NCBI GenBank assembly: GCA_018389105.1
Contig: JACATO010001458.1
Span: 62,001-126,000 of the forward strand
Source: Nautilus pompilius
Lineage: Eukaryota; Mollusca; Cephalopoda; Nautilida; Nautilidae
DNA length: 64,000 nucleotides
Reading direction: 5' to 3'
In this document: one piece after another, positions 63,797-64,000 of the stretch
Position numbering within the stretch: the first letter of the stretch is position 1
Layout of the letters: each line of letters begins with the position of its first letter
Made by a program: the position numbers and the translations under genes
Notes under the pieces: model-generated
The model's database searches: none
Seen by the model: the letters and a program-made list of their open reading frames with translations, nothing else
Told to the model about the DNA's origin: nothing

Positions 63797-64000
63797 TGAC
63801 CAAGTGAAGATGTCAAACTGGGAACATGGTGCTATTTTGTTACCTAACTTAAACACTTCTTTTCAAACTTCTTGAGCTTAGTACTGAATCATGATTAACT
63901 GTTTATCCACCATTAGTAGTTTAACAGCTGAGTAAACCAGGGAAGAAAGGTAAACTGGCAGAGATGGGTCCCAAATGAAAATTCCAAAAATTAAGCTTTA
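60990..64000. other. 3' flank or extended 3' UTR
   Basis: No gene recognised. The open frames at 61,329-61,616 and 61,662-61,997 have no family motif. A further AATAAA lies at 62,554-62,559, a T run at about 63,509, and an AC array at 63,759-63,793. Confidence 0.5.
63759..63793. repeat. (AC)n microsatellite
   Basis: About 17 uninterrupted AC units. Confidence 0.95.

Noticed and set aside
1..64000. CRISPR arrays, operons, riboswitches, phage or viral genes
   Set aside because: Intron-bearing eukaryotic DNA; the only regular spaced repeat (68-bp tandem) has no spacers, and no viral protein was recognised.

Overview
This is animal (metazoan) nuclear DNA. The genes are interrupted by GT-AG introns of 0.4 to 4.3 kb, there are many microsatellites, and broken Tc1/mariner DNA transposons and tRNA-derived SINE-like repeats are present. 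There are no operons and no ribosome binding sites. The membrane O-acyltransferase resembles LPCAT3 but is clearly diverged from the vertebrate protein. Together with the dense AC, AG and TTA arrays this suggests a lophotrochozoan, perhaps a cephalopod mollusc. That placement is inference and I cannot prove it from the window.

Layout. Positions 1 to about 17.4 kb hold no gene I can support. This part contains CpG-rich stretches (1-720 and 4.9-5.8 kb), microsatellite blocks, a six-copy 68-bp tandem repeat (3.37-3.78 kb), a GA tract studded with CRE-like octamers (12.39-12.45 kb) and one tRNA-derived SINE (13.65 kb). At 17.44-18.01 kb a CpG-rich promoter-like segment runs into a plausible first coding exon of an unrecognised plus-strand gene. 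A terminal-exon-like open stretch followed by a poly(A) signal lies at 24.34-24.59 kb. Between them sits a mariner copy (21.72-23.67 kb), itself split by an inserted fragment that carries part of another protein. From 24.6 to 38.6 kb there is mostly AT-rich non-coding DNA, with an isolated CpG-containing island at 28.0-28.3 kb, a decayed Tc1-like element (34.66-36.14 kb) and a second SINE-like unit (37.65-38.1 kb).

The main gene is a plus-strand lysophospholipid acyltransferase of the LPCAT3/MBOAT5 type, 38,612-59,999. I could place twelve exons by splice sites, phase and recognisable family motifs. They include the Asn of the N-M-K-x-W motif (53,201) and the catalytic His of L-A-L-W-H-G (54,940). 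Exons 6 and 7 do not join in phase. An 11-nt candidate microexon at 45,570-45,580 repairs the frame exactly and supplies the few residues missing against the family, giving 440 residues from the Gly-Tyr-Pro motif to the stop. The first coding exon, which would end in the G of that Gly, was not found. A DD41D (rosa-type) mariner with intact terminal repeats lies antisense in intron 6. The last exon has two AG acceptors 4 nt apart, giving either a short basic tail or a 34-codon alternative tail. From 60.0 kb to the window end the sequence looks like 3' UTR and flank.

The gene's product would act in the endoplasmic reticulum membrane, re-acylating lysophospholipids (Lands cycle). No other gene in the window has a recognisable link to it.
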